A stretch of 43,074 bases of DNA from Laspinema olomoucense D3b (GCF_025370785.1 NZ_JAMXFA010000051.1:1-43074), one strand, 5' to 3'. Shown: positions 18,129 through 26,441, counted from the stretch's first letter. Notes: generated by a model not told the origin, from the sequence alone. Translations and numbers: made by a program.

Positions 18129-20045
18129 TCAATACATTTGTAACCAATCAACTAAACTCACTTGGCGATGCTTATCTAGTTCTTCAATGCGCTTTTTTTC
18201 TTCAGAAATTTGTTCTTGATAGTACCGCGCACGGTCGGGTTCTTTTGTAACATCGGTTTGCTCCCAAAGCTGTAACGCTTGACGGCAACGCTTCTCACAG
18301 AATACCTTTTCAATACAAGCGATCGCCCCTTGAATCATCAGAGGTGGATTCAATAAATCTCGCTGAGACTTTTCATCCAAATGAAACAACTCAGAAACAG
18401 GTTTTAAATCCCGATTATTCTGTAAAAACCGCTCTTGGACTTGAGACAGTAAATCCCCGGTTGAATTGTGATATTCAAGCTGGATAATTTGCTGCCACAA
18501 AAACCGATGGGGGGTGAGACTAAAATCTAAATCCCGCGCCTCCAACTCCTGGGCGATCGCCCCGCGATGTTCCGGACAATGCAAATACAACCGCAATAAC
18601 ACTGCTTCAGCATTTTCTAACAATCCGCGATCGGCAGAAACCGGAACTTGATCCAGTTGCTTCTCCTGCTCACTCTTACTTTCCTTGCGCCGGATTCGAT
18701 TAAGTTTTTTAATTAAATCTTGGGCGCGTAAAGTAACTAAAGTTCCATTTCCCTGACTGAGAATTTCTGCACAGCGATTCACATAATACATTCGGGTATC
18801 GGTATTCTGAATTTTGGTGAGTAAATTCACCATTTGCTTGGCAATCCGTTGATAAGCATCGGATTGGTTTAAATCATTTCCTTGTAACAATTGCTGCATC
18901 TGCCAATCTAACCATAAAGGCGCATTATCCATCAATTGCCGATAGGGTTCTGGACTGCCGGTAGATTTGAGAAACTCATCCGCATCTTTACCATCGGGAA
19001 TATTGATAATTCTCAGTTGGACTTGTCCCTTGTATGCCAATTCGGCAATTTCTCCGATCGCCCGTTCCGCTGCCGTCGTCCCTGCCGTATCCGCATCAAA
19101 ATTCAGAATCACTTGTTTGGATTCGGTATAACGCAATAATTGCTTAACGGCATCCAAACTCAATGCGGTCCCCAAAGAGGCAACGGCATTAGAAATTCCT
19201 GCCGCATGAAGGGCGATCGCATCAAAATATCCCTCCACCACTACCGCTTTATCTGCCTTGGAAATCGCTGTTTTAGCTTTATCCAACGCATACAGCGTTT
19301 TGCCTTTATCAAATAACGGTGTTTCTGGAGAATTGAGATATTTCGGTTGTTCATCGCTGAGGGTTCTGCCACCAAAAGCAATAGCACGACCCTGGGAATC
19401 ATGAATTGGAATCATCAGGCGATCGCGAAAGCGATCGTAATATCCTCCCCCGGTATTCCGCGCCTTAATTAATCCCGCCTCTTCCACCAACTGGACGGAA
19501 AACCCTTTTTCTTCTACTAAATAACTATAGATACTTTCCCATCCTGCCGGTGCATAACCCAATTGAAACTGTTGGATTGTTTCCAGACTTAATTGCCGGT
19601 CAACTTTCAGATAATTCAGCGCATCACTGCCTTGGGGTTGATGTAAAGCGTGCTCATAAAACCGCACGGCGATCGCCATAATTTCATAGAGTTCTTCTCG
19701 CCGAGAAAGCTGTCGCTGTAACTCTTCCCGCTGTTCCGGTTCAATCGTATGCACAGGAACCTGATACCGTCGCGCCAGATCCAACACTACATCGGAAAAC
19801 GAGTGTTTGCCAATTTCCATCAAAAACGTAATCGAATTTCCCCCCGCCTGACATCCAAAACAGTAATACATCTGCTTACTGGGACTCACGGTAAAACTGG
19901 GTGACCCTTCATCATGAAAGGGACACAATCCCACCAAATCTTTACCCATTTTTTTGAGTACAACACGCTCAGAGACGATATCTACGATATCAGCACGTTG
20001 CTTGACTTGTTCAATCGTGTCAGGATGGATGCCAGGAATGTTCAT
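18129..20045 (-). CDS. dnaG: DNA primase
   Basis: Synthesises RNA primers for replication. 638 aa from the ATG at 20045 (a GTG two codons upstream is possible; other cyanobacterial primases start at the equivalent Met). The N-terminal CHC2 zinc finger has Cys-Pro-Phe-His and CFGC ligands. The Toprim core has VVVEGYFDAIALH with catalytic Glu, and NFDADTAG with the metal-binding Asp pair. The C-terminal third is the DnaB-helicase interaction domain. It is divergent from the SGNH hydrolase gene. Confidence 0.97.
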   Translation of the reverse strand: MNIPGIHPDTIEQVKQRADIVDIVSERVVLKKMGKDLVGLCPFHDEGSPSFTVSPSKQMYYCFGCQAGGNSITFLMEIGKHSFSDVVLDLARRYQVPVHTIEPEQREELQRQLSRREELYEIMAIAVRFYEHALHQPQGSDALNYLKVDRQLSLETIQQFQLGYAPAGWESIYSYLVEEKGFSVQLVEEAGLIKARNTGGGYYDRFRDRLMIPIHDSQGRAIAFGGRTLSDEQPKYLNSPETPLFDKGKTLYALDKAKTAISKADKAVVVEGYFDAIALHAAGISNAVASLGTALSLDAVKQLLRYTESKQVILNFDADTAGTTAAERAIGEIAELAYKGQVQLRIINIPDGKDADEFLKSTGSPEPYRQLMDNAPLWLDWQMQQLLQGNDLNQSDAYQRIAKQMVNLLTKIQNTDTRMYYVNRCAEILSQGNGTLVTLRAQDLIKKLNRIRRKESKSEQEKQLDQVPVSADRGLLENAEAVLLRLYLHCPEHRGAIAQELEARDLDFSLTPHRFLWQQIIQLEYHNSTGDLLSQVQERFLQNNRDLKPVSELFHLDEKSQRDLLNPPLMIQGAIACIEKVFCEKRCRQALQLWEQTDVTKEPDRARYYQEQISEEKKRIEELDKHRQVSLVDWLQMY

Positions 20046-20154
20046 CAGCACAGAATTACAGATTGATTCTTATAATCATATTAAGTCCTAAATCCCGATT
20101 TTATTATAGGGTGATGGGATAAAAACGCTGAGGGTGGTGGTGGAGGTTAAACCC

Positions 20155-21087
20155 GTGAAAATGATATGGATTGCGATCGCGATAATTGTTGGACTGTTCA
20201 TCGCCGTAGAAGTGGCACTCAGACTGCTCTTTGGGTTTGGCAACCCTCCCCTGTACATCCCCGACGAGAAAATCGGGTATCTGTTGGCACCGAATCAGAA
20301 ATTGCGACGCTTTGGCAATCGCTTCGAGATTAACCAATATTCCATGCGGAGTGCTGCCGTGAACCCAACATCAGACACCCTGCGAGTCTTGTTGCTAGGA
20401 GATTCCGTTGCCAATGGCGGATGGTGGACAGATCAAGCGCAAACCATCTCCGCCTTCATGCAGCAACAACTCCCGGAACGCCTCCCGGGGAATTCCCCTC
20501 AAATCGAAGTGTTCAACGCCTCCGCGAACTCCTGGGGACCCCGCAATGAACGCGCCTATCTGGAGAAATTTGGGACCTTTGGTGCTAAGGCAGTGGTGTT
20601 GCTCATCAATACCGATGATTTGTTTGGGACCCAACCAAGTTCTATACAAGTTGGACGCGATCGCAACTATCCTGACAAAAAACCGCCCTTCGCACTGGTA
20701 GAGATAGTGAGTCGATATCTTTTACCCGCGCCAACTGTGCCTAAGTTACCCGAGGAAAAAGGCGATCGCGTGGGGTTTAACTTAGAAGCAATTCATCAAA
20801 TTCAGCAAATTGTCACCGCAAACCAAGGTCAATTTATATTAGCAATCACCCCCTTATTACGAGAAATCGGAGAACCGGGACCGAGAGACTATGAAATAAA
20901 AGCGCGTCAACGCCTGCAAGAATTCACCCAACAGCATCAAATCACCTACTTGGATTTTTTAGACCCTTTTAATGCCGTAGAAAACCCAGCAAGTTTATAT
21001 CGAGACCACATTCATCTCAGTCCAAGTGGCAATGAGTTGGTTACTCAGAAGATTACGGAGGCACTGGCGCCGATGATGTCATTTTAA
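20155..21087 (+). CDS. SGNH/GDSL-type hydrolase, membrane anchored
   Basis: About 310 aa with an N-terminal transmembrane or signal-anchor helix (IWIAIAIIVGLFIAVEVALR) and an SGNH esterase domain. Block I is LLLGDSVANGG with the nucleophile Ser; the C-terminal block is YRDHIHLSPSGN with the Asp-x-x-His pair. The Gly and Asn blocks are less clear. The GTG start at 20155 is chosen because GGAGG lies 8 bases upstream; an ATG two codons later (20161) and a GTG at 20134 are alternatives. Probable exported esterase or O-acyl-polysaccharide enzyme. The 3' end has a decayed second copy at 22999-23074. Confidence 0.8.
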   Translation: MKMIWIAIAIIVGLFIAVEVALRLLFGFGNPPLYIPDEKIGYLLAPNQKLRRFGNRFEINQYSMRSAAVNPTSDTLRVLLLGDSVANGGWWTDQAQTISAFMQQQLPERLPGNSPQIEVFNASANSWGPRNERAYLEKFGTFGAKAVVLLINTDDLFGTQPSSIQVGRDRNYPDKKPPFALVEIVSRYLLPAPTVPKLPEEKGDRVGFNLEAIHQIQQIVTANQGQFILAITPLLREIGEPGPRDYEIKARQRLQEFTQQHQITYLDFLDPFNAVENPASLYRDHIHLSPSGNELVTQKITEALAPMMSF

Positions 21088-21196
21088 GGCATTAGGGTAG
21101 TGCTGCAACCCACATTGCGATTGTTGATGAATTATGAATCACTCATTCCATTTGATGGTATTATGTTGATGGTTATTGGTTTAAGATCGGGCAGGT

Positions 21197-21844
21197 ATGG
21201 ATATTTTTGATCGTTCACAACATCTCTATGTTTCTTCAGACTTTGACGCTATCATCAAAGATACGATCCGCTTTTTTAATGGAACCCCTGTCCATTCTAT
21301 TCCTATTCCCAAACGCTTTTCGGGTACCGGCGTATATGCTCTATACTGTATTGCTCAGTCGGGAATGTACTCAAAATTTCATAAAATTAATAGAACTGCA
21401 TTTAATATGCCGATTTATATTGGTAAAGCGGTTCCCAAAGGGTGGCGGCAAGCTAGGCAGTTATCCTCCATAGACAGTAGAAGTTATGAGTTATATAATC
21501 GACTCTATGAACATAGCTATAGCATCAATATTGCAGAGGGTTTGGAAATATCAGATTTTTTCTGCCGGTTTATGATTCTCGAAGGGAGAGAAAGTGATTT
21601 GATTGGAACGGTTGAAGCGGCCCTCATCCGAAAATATCAACCCATTTGGAACACTTTAATTGACGGATTTGGTAATCATGATCCGGGCAAGGGTAGATAC
21701 CAACAAGCAAAATCAGATTGGGATGTTTGCCATCCAGGACGTCCTTGGGCAGAAAAGTGCCAGGGAATACCTGCAAACCAAGAAAACCTTTTTCAAAGTA
21801 TTGAAAACTTTTTAAATAATTTAGATGATGAAAAACAACCCTAA
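21197..21844 (+). CDS. Eco29kI-like type II restriction endonuclease (GIY-YIG)
   Basis: A 215-aa GIY-YIG nuclease. Residues Tyr47 (GVY), Tyr74 (YIG), Arg102, His106, Glu140 and Asn152 fall in the order and spacing of the catalytic set known for R.Eco29kI, each shifted by two. YIGKAVPKGWRQAR and HDPGKGRYQQAKSDWD are strong family resemblances. R.Eco29kI cuts CCGCGG, and that is the expected but unproven target. The gene overlaps the start of the methyltransferase gene by 20 bases. The DNA is visibly AT-rich and lacks HIP1 sites, suggesting acquisition. Confidence 0.9.
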   Translation: MDIFDRSQHLYVSSDFDAIIKDTIRFFNGTPVHSIPIPKRFSGTGVYALYCIAQSGMYSKFHKINRTAFNMPIYIGKAVPKGWRQARQLSSIDSRSYELYNRLYEHSYSINIAEGLEISDFFCRFMILEGRESDLIGTVEAALIRKYQPIWNTLIDGFGNHDPGKGRYQQAKSDWDVCHPGRPWAEKCQGIPANQENLFQSIENFLNNLDDEKQP

Positions 21845-23006
21845 AATATCTTGCTTAGAATTATTTGCAGGTGCAGGGGGTCTAGCTAAAGGACTAGAAC
21901 TCTCGGGAATTCAACACACCGCTTTGATTGAATGGAATAAAGATGCCTGCAAAACCCTGAGCTATAACTATAGCGAAAATCTGGTTTATAATACCGATAT
22001 TCGTTCCTTCCAGTTTGACCAGTTCGATAAGGTTGATATGGTTTCAGGGGGACCGCCCTGTCAACCCTTTTCAATAGGAGGAAAGCACGAAGGAAATATA
22101 GATGAACGAGATATGTTTCCTTATGTGTGCAAAGCCATCAGTATCTCTAGGCCAAAGTTTTTTATATTTGAAAATGTCAAAGGTCTTTTACGACAATCAT
22201 TTAGGCGCTACTTTGAATATATTATTTTAAGATTAACCTATCCTGATGTTGACATAAAACTTTCAGAAAATTGGCAAGAACATCTCATCCGCCTTGAAAA
22301 TATCCAGACATCAGGCCAATATGACGCCGTAAAATATCAGGTAACTTTTCGCTTGGTGGATGCAGCAAATTACGGCATTCCCCAACGCCGGGAACGGGTT
22401 TTCATTGTAGGTATTAGAGAAGATTTAAACATCAACTGGGTTTTTCCCCAAGAAACCCACTCTCTAGATGCGCTACTCTGGTCACAATTCATTAGTTGTG
22501 ATTATTGGGAACGACATAGAGTCAAACCTTCAGGACTTGAAAATTTGGATAAAAGAACCCAGCAAAGGATTGAGCAACTCATCCAACAACCTACTTTATT
22601 CCCTCCCCCCTTAAAGCCTTGGAAAACAGTTAGAGATGAAATTGGAGAACTGCCAAAACCAGACCCTCAAGGGAGCTTTAATAGTGAACATATTCTTAGA
22701 ACAGGCGCAAAGGCATACCCTGGACACACGGGGAGTTATATTGATATGCCTTCTAAGACATTGAAAGCTGGAGATCATGGTGTTCCTGGAGGAGAAAATA
22801 TGATTCGGTATGAAGATGGTCAAATTCGGTACTACACAACCTTTGAAGCTAAACGAATCCAGACCTTTCCAGATGACTATAAAATTGTGGGGTCATGGAC
22901 AGAAGCCATGAGACAGATTGGCAATGCTGTACCTGTAAAACTAGGGCATTATATCGCAAGTTCCTTGGCTCAGACAATTTGTATGCCAGAGATTTCTCCT
23001 ACCTAG
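21825..23006 (+). CDS. DNA (cytosine-5) methyltransferase, partner of the Eco29kI-like nuclease
   Basis: A 393-aa C5-cytosine methyltransferase that protects the host from the preceding nuclease. Motif I is LFAGAGG, motif IV GGPPCQPFS with catalytic Cys79, motif VI FENVKG, motif VIII QRRERVFIVG and motif X GNAVP. The target-recognition region between VIII and IX is about 100 residues. The start is one of two consecutive ATG codons inside the nuclease gene, so the pair is translationally linked. The last codons and the stop lie in a sequence homologous to the SGNH hydrolase gene, marking a cassette boundary. Confidence 0.95.
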   Translation: MMKNNPKISCLELFAGAGGLAKGLELSGIQHTALIEWNKDACKTLSYNYSENLVYNTDIRSFQFDQFDKVDMVSGGPPCQPFSIGGKHEGNIDERDMFPYVCKAISISRPKFFIFENVKGLLRQSFRRYFEYIILRLTYPDVDIKLSENWQEHLIRLENIQTSGQYDAVKYQVTFRLVDAANYGIPQRRERVFIVGIREDLNINWVFPQETHSLDALLWSQFISCDYWERHRVKPSGLENLDKRTQQRIEQLIQQPTLFPPPLKPWKTVRDEIGELPKPDPQGSFNSEHILRTGAKAYPGHTGSYIDMPSKTLKAGDHGVPGGENMIRYEDGQIRYYTTFEAKRIQTFPDDYKIVGSWTEAMRQIGNAVPVKLGHYIASSLAQTICMPEISPT

Positions 23007-23074
23007 ATTTTTTAGATCCTTTTAATTCGGTGGAAAACCCAGAAAGTTTATATTTGGACCATTTAAGGCATTAG
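22999..23074 (+). pseudogene. Remnant of a second SGNH hydrolase 3' end
   Basis: The 63 bases 22999-23061 match 20946-21008 at 53 positions and read YLDFLDPFNSVENPESLYLDH in the same frame as the hydrolase; several of the differences are synonymous. After a deletion of about 75 bases the match resumes with TTTAAGGCATTAG, as at the end of the intact gene and just beyond it (21083-21095). It overlaps the last bases of the methyltransferase gene. Confidence 0.85.
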
Positions 23075-23307
23075 CGGAGGGCAAAAGTGCTTTATATTTT
23101 TAGCAAGAAACCGGGTTTCTACCGCAACTTTTGCCTGATCACCCTGGTCAAGATGTATCGGGTGTGGGGCGATGGGGAAATGGGGATGTTGAGCTGGGTC
23201 TAGCATCTGTTGATGAATTACCATACATTCTAGGGTTGGTGAGGCAATCCCTCGAAAGACAAATGGGAGACGTAGAGTAATCGATATGAATAATGGATAA
23301 TTGATAT
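23007..23307. other. Spacer after the R-M cassette
   Basis: Contains the hydrolase remnant, one AGAAACCGGGTTTCT repeat (23106-23120), and the left part of an 11-bp perfect hairpin (ATAATGGATAA/TTATCCATTAT, 23290-23318) that runs over the stop codon of the Uma2 gene. I see no other gene. Confidence 0.6.
23106..23120. repeat. AGAAACCGGGTTTCT repeat
   Basis: A 15-base near-palindrome, identical to the copy at 30638-30652 and the reverse complement of those at 5284, 30688 and 30721. Confidence 0.85.
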
Positions 23308-23973
23308 TTATCCATTATCAACTGACTGAAACTGTGCCATTAACCAGGCTCCGACTTGGGATTGGTCTTGGTTGCGACTCCGTTGCAGCGCTTGGTCTAG
23401 GGTCGCTATCTCCAGTCCTGGAAACATCATAGAGACATCAATTCGCTGACTCCCCCGATCGCTCATCTGATATGCCAATACCTCCGCTGTTTCCACGTTC
23501 ACAATCCAATATTCAGCAATCCCCACCTCTTCATAAAGGAATCGCTTAACTGTGCGATCGTCCAACAGGGATGATTTCGCTACCTCCACCACCACATCCG
23601 GTACCGGATATTCTTCCAAATTTACAACGTCAGTGCCGTTGGGGATGGCAGTTGCCTGGGTGCCAACGTAATAAGCTAAATCCGGCTGAAACTCGACATA
23701 GCCCGGTTTGCGGAAGGAACAGTTGTCTAATTCTCTAAATGCGATCGCCTTCAAAATGCTGTACAAGTTAACAGCTAGGGAAATCACACTATGGTCTGTG
23801 CTGTGGTCAAAGCCTACGGGTAGTTGCATTTCTAATCTCATTCGCCCATTGCTGTAATAGCCTTTGGATTTAGCATGGGTGGGGTCATCCAAAGCACTCA
23901 GGTACTCCTTCCAGGTGGCAGGAACCCAGGTATCACTGGCTATTAGATTAGAGAGTGGATTCATGCTTATCAT
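23308..23973 (-). CDS. Uma2 (DUF820) family putative PD-(D/E)XK nuclease
   Basis: 221 aa, or 218 aa if the third in-frame codon, ATG at 23964, is the start. Family landmarks: PDLAYYVG, PDVVVEVAKSS, then VKRFLYEEVGIAEYWIVN and VLAYQM. Uma2 proteins have the restriction-endonuclease fold and are hugely expanded in cyanobacteria, often next to mobile DNA; their in vivo function is unknown. This copy has the PDxxxEV core with Lys shifted, as usual for the family. Two further Uma2 genes lie at 29286 and 30033. Confidence 0.88.
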   Translation of the reverse strand: MISMNPLSNLIASDTWVPATWKEYLSALDDPTHAKSKGYYSNGRMRLEMQLPVGFDHSTDHSVISLAVNLYSILKAIAFRELDNCSFRKPGYVEFQPDLAYYVGTQATAIPNGTDVVNLEEYPVPDVVVEVAKSSLLDDRTVKRFLYEEVGIAEYWIVNVETAEVLAYQMSDRGSQRIDVSMMFPGLEIATLDQALQRSRNQDQSQVGAWLMAQFQSVDNG

Positions 23974-24087
23974 CCCGGAGGAAAAATCTACATCTATTCT
24001 ATGTTACTCCTACTCTGTAACTTTGGCAACCGGCAGAGTCTCCATTTCCACATCCAGAACTGTTACAAATTTTCGATATTGATGCAG

Positions 24088-24189
24088 TTAAGTATTAGGA
24101 TCGCCAATTGCCGTTTTAAGTTGGCTTGATAAGCGTTGATCTCCGAGTAAATACCAAAGCCAAATGTGGGTATCTAGCAGCAGTTTCAT
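24088..24189 (-). pseudogene. Truncated PIN-domain toxin
   Basis: Begins MKLLLDTHIWLWYLLGDQRL, the classic N-terminus of VapC-like PIN RNases with the first metal-binding aspartate, and stops after only 33 codons (SSQLKTAIGDPNT then TAA). A full PIN toxin is about 125-130 aa. The ATG overlaps the antitoxin stop as ATGA. The DNA after the stop does not continue the PIN sequence in any frame I can see, so this is a 3' deletion rather than a point mutation. Confidence 0.82.
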
Positions 24190-24416
24190 TCTAACACCTC
24201 CCAGGGCTTAGGCTCTGGCGCAATTATATCTCCTAAAATTTCACCGCTTTCCTTCATAGCCCCAAAAGCGGGGCGGGCATCTGGGATCGTAGCGGGATAG
24301 ATAATCACTAAGGGTTTGCCTTTATGGATGACCGTAATCGGGGTTTTAGTGCGTTCGACTTCTATAAATAAATTCTGGAGAATTTGGGGCAGTTCATTGG
24401 TCGTAATTTCTGTCAT
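24186..24416 (-). CDS. Phd/YefM-type antitoxin
   Basis: A 76-aa protein with the Phd/YefM fold: an N-terminal DNA-binding half (TTNELPQILQNLFIEVERT) with VIHKGKPLVIIYP, and a C-terminal toxin-binding tail (KESGEILGDIIAPEPKPWEVLE). It would neutralise a PIN toxin and repress its own operon. The cognate toxin gene starts in a 4-base overlap but is truncated, so the antitoxin is an orphan here. It may still regulate its promoter or cover a homologous toxin elsewhere. Confidence 0.88.
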   Translation of the reverse strand: MTEITTNELPQILQNLFIEVERTKTPITVIHKGKPLVIIYPATIPDARPAFGAMKESGEILGDIIAPEPKPWEVLE

Positions 24417-24510
24417 TTGTTACCGCCTGAACCGTGAAAAATAATGTAAATGCCGCACAGCTTAATTTTAGCTGACTAGAAATTCCCCGAGTCCGGACCC
24501 ACCGTCTGGA

Positions 24511-24660
24511 CTAACGGGGGTCGCCAATCAACACCAACGGCGACCCGAAAAACGGATGACAGTGAGACTGACTTAATTTCGCCTGACGCAACGCCTCCAC
24601 CTGGGTTAACTCCTCCTGCATGATCAGGGGATTCAACTCTATCCCGGAAAGGTAGTACAA
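24511..24660 (-). pseudogene. C-terminal remnant of a CHAT-domain protein
   Basis: On the minus strand this stretch reads LTQVEALRQAKLSQSHCHP, then FFGSPLVLIGDPR and a stop. That closely resembles the last ~40 residues of cyanobacterial CHAT (caspase-like) proteins: ALRQAQL, a His-Pro-aromatic segment, then FVLIGDPR. The matching region ends upstream of about 24660, where the frame runs antisense into the kinase gene, so the catalytic His/Cys part is missing. Identification rests on pattern memory. Confidence 0.5.
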
Positions 24661-24693
24661 TGACCCTGTACCCCCTTCCCTTGTCTCTGCCCT

Positions 24694-26409
24694 ATGTTTT
24701 GGCCCGACGGACACACCCTGCAAAACGGTAAACTGGTGATTGAGCACGTTCTCGGTCAAGGTGGATTTGGCATTACCTACAAAGCCATCCATCGCGGGTT
24801 TAACGCGCCCGTGGTGATTAAAACCCCGAACGCTCATCTCCGGAAGGACCCAGAATATCCGAAATATGTGAAGCGCTTCATCCGAGAGGCTCAGACTCTG
24901 GCTAAACTGGAACAGAATCCTCACCCCAATATTGTCCGGGTTAAGGATTTATTTGAGGAAGGGGATGCCCATTGTTTGGTGATGGAGTTTATCGATGGAA
25001 CGACCTTATCTGACTATGTGCAGCAACGCGGCCCCCTGTCTGAAGCCGAGGCCCTGAGATATATTCGTCCCATTGCCGATGCGTTGGTTCGAGTGCATGG
25101 GGTAGGTTTGGTGCATCGAGATGTCACCCCTCGTAACATCATGCTGCGGGATAATGGGCAGCCGGTTTTGATTGATTTTGGCATTTCTGGGGAGATTGTC
25201 CCCCAGGCTATGAGTTCCAAAATGTTTGGTAGTCGTGATTTTGCGCCCTATGAACAGTTAATTAAAGGCGATCGCAACCCGACCGTAGATATCTATACCC
25301 TGGCCGCCTCCCTGTACTATCTGATTACCGGACAACTCCCCCAGGATTGTTTGTCCCGCAAAGTGGATGATGAGCCATTGATTGCTCCCAAAGACTTAGT
25401 GTCGGTTAGTCAGCCCATCAATGATGCAATTCTCACAGGAATGGAATTGCTCCCGAAAAATCGCCCTGCTTCAATGGCAGCGTTCTTAGGGTTATTATCC
25501 CCTGCACCTGCCCCAGTCCCTGAAAAAATCTACCACTACGAAATCATCACCCTCAATCAGCAAGGGGAAATAGCCCAACGGCAAAAGGGACAGAATCGCG
25601 GCATTCTGGAAACCACCCTGGGGTTAAACCTAGAAATGGTGGTGATTCCTGCCGGAGCATTCCTGATGGGATCGCCGGAGAATGAAGCGGAGCGAGATAG
25701 TGACGAAAGCCCCCAACATCGGGTGACCTTACCAGAATTTTTGATGAGTCGCACGGCTATCACTCAAGCCCAATGGCGAATCGTTGCCCAACTGCCCCAA
25801 GTGATGCGTTCCCTAGAGCCTGATCCGGCTCACTTTAAAGGCAATAACAATCCTGTAGAACAGGTGAGTTGGGAAGACTGTATCGAATTCTGCCTGCGGT
25901 TAAACCAAGCCACAGGTCAGCCCTACCGCCTTCCCAGTGAAGCGGAATGGGAATATGCCTGTCGGGCTGGAACCACTACTCCTTACCACTTCGGCCCCAC
26001 CCTCTCCCCTCAAGTTGCAAACTATCATGGCAATTACAATTATGGTCAGGGCAAGAAAGGGGAATATCGAGAAAAAACGATTTCCGTGGGCAGTTTAAAT
26101 GCCCCGAACGCTTGGGGATTGCACGATATGCATGGGAATGTGTACGAGTGGTGTTTAGATGATTGGCATGACAGTTATGAAGGTGCGCCAACCGATGGTA
26201 GAGCCTGGATAAAGAATGATAATCATTCTCAAAGCAATATGGACTGGTTAAAAGATTTGTTGAATAAAGAGTCAATAACCAAGCTGCTGCGTGGCGGTTC
26301 CTGGGACTACTACCCGAGGTTCTGCCGTTGTGCCTACCGCAACAACTACCCCCGCGACGTCAAGGACAACTACTTGGGTTTTCGGGTGGTGGCCCCCAGA
26401 ACTGCTTAA
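24694..26409 (+). CDS. Ser/Thr kinase-FGE fusion, DGR variable (target) protein
   Basis: 571 aa, two domains. The kinase domain (residues ~14-270) has GQGGFGITY, Lys43 (VVIK), HRDVTPRN (141-148) and DFG (161-163). The catalytic-loop lysine of HRDxKPxN is replaced by Thr145, so activity needs testing. The formylglycine-generating-enzyme/C-type-lectin-fold domain (~310-571) has VVIPAGAFLMGSP, QVSWEDCIEFC, YRLPSEAEWEYACRAG and GNVYEWC. It ends in RGGSW...GFRVVAP, the usual frame of DGR variable regions. Its last ~40 codons are the VR at 26282-26399. Ten residues differ from the template-encoded ones: Asp538, Tyr539, Tyr540, Phe543, Tyr548, Tyr552, Pro553, Val556, Asp558 and Tyr560. No transmembrane segment is present, so it should be cytosolic. 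Confidence 0.95.
   Translation: MFWPDGHTLQNGKLVIEHVLGQGGFGITYKAIHRGFNAPVVIKTPNAHLRKDPEYPKYVKRFIREAQTLAKLEQNPHPNIVRVKDLFEEGDAHCLVMEFIDGTTLSDYVQQRGPLSEAEALRYIRPIADALVRVHGVGLVHRDVTPRNIMLRDNGQPVLIDFGISGEIVPQAMSSKMFGSRDFAPYEQLIKGDRNPTVDIYTLAASLYYLITGQLPQDCLSRKVDDEPLIAPKDLVSVSQPINDAILTGMELLPKNRPASMAAFLGLLSPAPAPVPEKIYHYEIITLNQQGEIAQRQKGQNRGILETTLGLNLEMVVIPAGAFLMGSPENEAERDSDESPQHRVTLPEFLMSRTAITQAQWRIVAQLPQVMRSLEPDPAHFKGNNNPVEQVSWEDCIEFCLRLNQATGQPYRLPSEAEWEYACRAGTTTPYHFGPTLSPQVANYHGNYNYGQGKKGEYREKTISVGSLNAPNAWGLHDMHGNVYEWCLDDWHDSYEGAPTDGRAWIKNDNHSQSNMDWLKDLLNKESITKLLRGGSWDYYPRFCRCAYRNNYPRDVKDNYLGFRVVAPRTA
26282..26399 (+). repeat. DGR variable repeat (VR)
   Basis: 118 bases matching the template at 27973-28090. 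All 12 differences lie at template adenines: 26305, 26308, 26311, 26320, 26321, 26335, 26347, 26350, 26359, 26360, 26365 and 26371. No other base differs. The last ~27 bases, from CTTGGG to CCCCCAG, contain no change and are the likely initiation-of-homing segment. Beyond it VR and TR diverge at non-adenine bases (AGAACTGCTTAACC versus AGCACTCTTCAACC), as IMH and IMH* do in known DGRs. Confidence 0.97.
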
Positions 26410-26441
26410 CCCTCTACTCTTTTTCCCTCTTTCCCTCTTTT

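Noticed and set aside
24511-24924. 137-aa minus-strand open frame as a full gene
   Set aside because: Its N-terminal half is antisense to the kinase glycine-loop region; only the last ~45 residues look protein-like (CHAT tail), so I list a remnant instead.
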